Source of the DNA: Antrodiella citrinella
Taxonomy: Eukaryota > Basidiomycota > Agaricomycetes > Polyporales > Steccherinaceae
DNA: 64,000 nucleotides
Direction: 5' to 3'
NCBI GenBank assembly: GCA_004802725.1
Contig: SGPM01000101.1
Coordinates: forward strand, 1 to 64,000
Positions within the stretch are counted from its first letter, which is position 1; every line of letters starts with the position of its first letter. Below the pieces are notes generated by a model. The model was not told the origin of the DNA. It did no database searches and saw only the letters and a program-made list of their open reading frames with translations. The position numbers were made by a program, and so were the translations under genes. Positions 62,965 through 64,000 of this stretch are shown one piece after another.

Positions 62965-64000
62965 ATGTCGAAACTAATCTTGGTTATTGGTGCTACAGGT
63001 GCCCAAGGGCTTGCCGTAATCGACAAGCTCCTCGAACCTTGCTCCGACGGTTCGCCTTCTCCCTACCGCGTCCGTGCCCTCACTCGTGACACCGGTAGTC
63101 GGCGTGCCATGATGCTTGCTTCACGCGGGGTCGAATGCTTCAAAGGTACTCATTACTTAAATTTTTGTTACCAACCGCTTACACCGGCTTTGCCTTTATA
63201 GGCTCATTCGATGACTTTTCGTCTGTACAGCGTGCGCTGCAGGGCGTATACGGTGCATGGGTTAACATAGACGGATTCACCGTCGGAGAACAGAAGGAGA
63301 TCTACGCCGGGATGAGAGTTTTCGAATTGGCGAGACAAACGGGGACGATCAAGCATTATGTTTGGAGCAGCTTAGATTATGCGTTCAAGGCAAGTGATCC
63401 ACCGTTTATGAGATGTCGTCTTATACCTCATTCCTGCCGTCGTATAGAAAGGGAACTTCAATCCGATATACCGCTGCGAACATTACGATGCGAAGGGAAG
63501 AGTGGCTGAGTGGATGGCCATGCAGCCCTCGGACGAGGATGGCATGACCTGGAGCGTCGTCACCACCGGGCCGTACATGGACATGCTCTACAACGTGAGT
63601 CCTTTCCATCCTCACCTCTCCACTCAAGCTCATTCTGTGTCGCGCCGTCCAGATGATGTTCGGTCCTGTCGTTCAACGCTCTGACGGCACCTACGTCTTC
63701 GCCACCCCCGTCGGCAACGGTCACGTCCCGATGATCGCTCTCTCCGACCTGGGGTTCTTTGCCCGCTACACATTCGACCACCGCGCCGCCACCTCCGGTC
63801 GCGAATTGGAAGTGGCATCTGACCTGGTCGGGTGGGATCGACTCGTGCAGACGTTCCGCCGCGTTACAGGCCTGAAGGGCGTCGTCGTGCACCAGGCCTT
63901 AGACGAATGGTTTGCGAATTTCAAGGGCGTGGATCAGCCGGTGGCGAACGAACGCTTTGGGAAGGGAGAGGAGGGATGGACGACGTGGAGAACGAACTTT
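62965..64000 (+). CDS. NmrA-like NAD(P)-binding protein (partial, runs off right edge)
   Basis: At least 288 residues; still open at the window end. Exons: 62965-63145, 63202-63389, 63448-63594 and 63653 onward. The N-terminus MSKLILVIGATGAQGLAVID has the GxxGxxG dinucleotide loop (residues 9-15), followed by YRVRALTRDTGSRRAMMLAS, GSFDDFSSVQRALQGVYGAW and HYVWSSLDYAFK. VTTGPYMDMLYN and PMIALSDLGFFARYTFD lie further on. This is the NmrA/HSCARG subgroup, which senses NADP(H) or acts as a reductase; the usual YxxxK catalytic pair of SDRs is not evident. Intron 63390-63447 has a GC donor (AAG/GCAAGT); no GT alternative keeps the frame. It is a different gene from the Rossmann protein at 41.6 kb, though from related families. 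Confidence 0.88.

Overview
This window is nuclear DNA of a filamentous basidiomycete, most likely a wood- or litter-decaying Agaricomycete. The evidence is many short introns (about 48-80 nt, GT..AG with CTRAY-like branch sites), protein families typical of fungi (Zn2Cys6 factors, VTC, NmrA-like proteins) and lignocellulose enzymes (a copper radical oxidase beside a GH10 xylanase). Runs of N near 12.53-13.10 kb and 16.29-16.94 kb mark a draft assembly. I recognise 19 protein genes; the last runs off the right edge. Almost all gene models were spliced by hand from the sequence, and apart from three flagged genes the exon lengths sum to whole codons.

Layout. 1.7-3.9 kb: a stand-alone formin GBD/FH3 protein (-). 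5.9-8.5 and 13.4-15.9 kb: two paralogous Zn2Cys6 regulators (-), separated by 5 kb without a recognisable gene. 16.5-17.2 kb: a possible orphan gene interrupted by N. 17.8-19.7 kb: a two-PH-domain protein (-), divergent from acyl-CoA-binding protein (+, 20.3-20.9 kb). 20.9-28.4 kb: a gene-poor tract with at most a decayed membrane-protein gene. 28.4-30.0 kb: a class II DnaJ co-chaperone (+), convergent with a kelch-repeat membrane protein (-, 30.7-33.9 kb). 35.2-37.4 kb: a glyoxal-oxidase-like copper radical oxidase (-). 38.4-39.9 kb: GH10 xylanase (-). 41.6-44.7 kb: an NAD(P)-binding Rossmann protein and an alpha/beta hydrolase (+, both with TATA boxes). 45.3-47.6 kb: a GT-B-like protein related to the N-terminal part of L-arabinokinases (+). 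47.8-51.0 kb: VTC4-type polyphosphate polymerase (-), head to head with Rag GTPase Gtr2 (+, 51.8-53.3 kb). 53.7-59.0 kb: a very long disordered protein ending in a peroxiredoxin-like domain (+). 59.3-60.3 kb: eIF6 (-), head to head with an NDUFAF7/MidA methyltransferase (+). 63.0 kb to the edge: an NmrA-like protein (+).

The genes do not form one pathway. Local pairings that make sense are the oxidase plus xylanase (plant cell wall decay; the oxidase can supply H2O2 to peroxidases), VTC4 plus Gtr2 (both act at the vacuole, in phosphate storage and TORC1 signalling) and eIF6 plus NDUFAF7 (housekeeping pair sharing a short promoter). The most unusual observations are in splicing: an inferred 2-nt internal exon in the xylanase gene, 5-nt and 10-nt exons elsewhere, and three introns with GC instead of GT at the 5' end. 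Two genes (Rossmann protein, peroxiredoxin-like) carry apparent frame breaks that may be assembly errors or decay.
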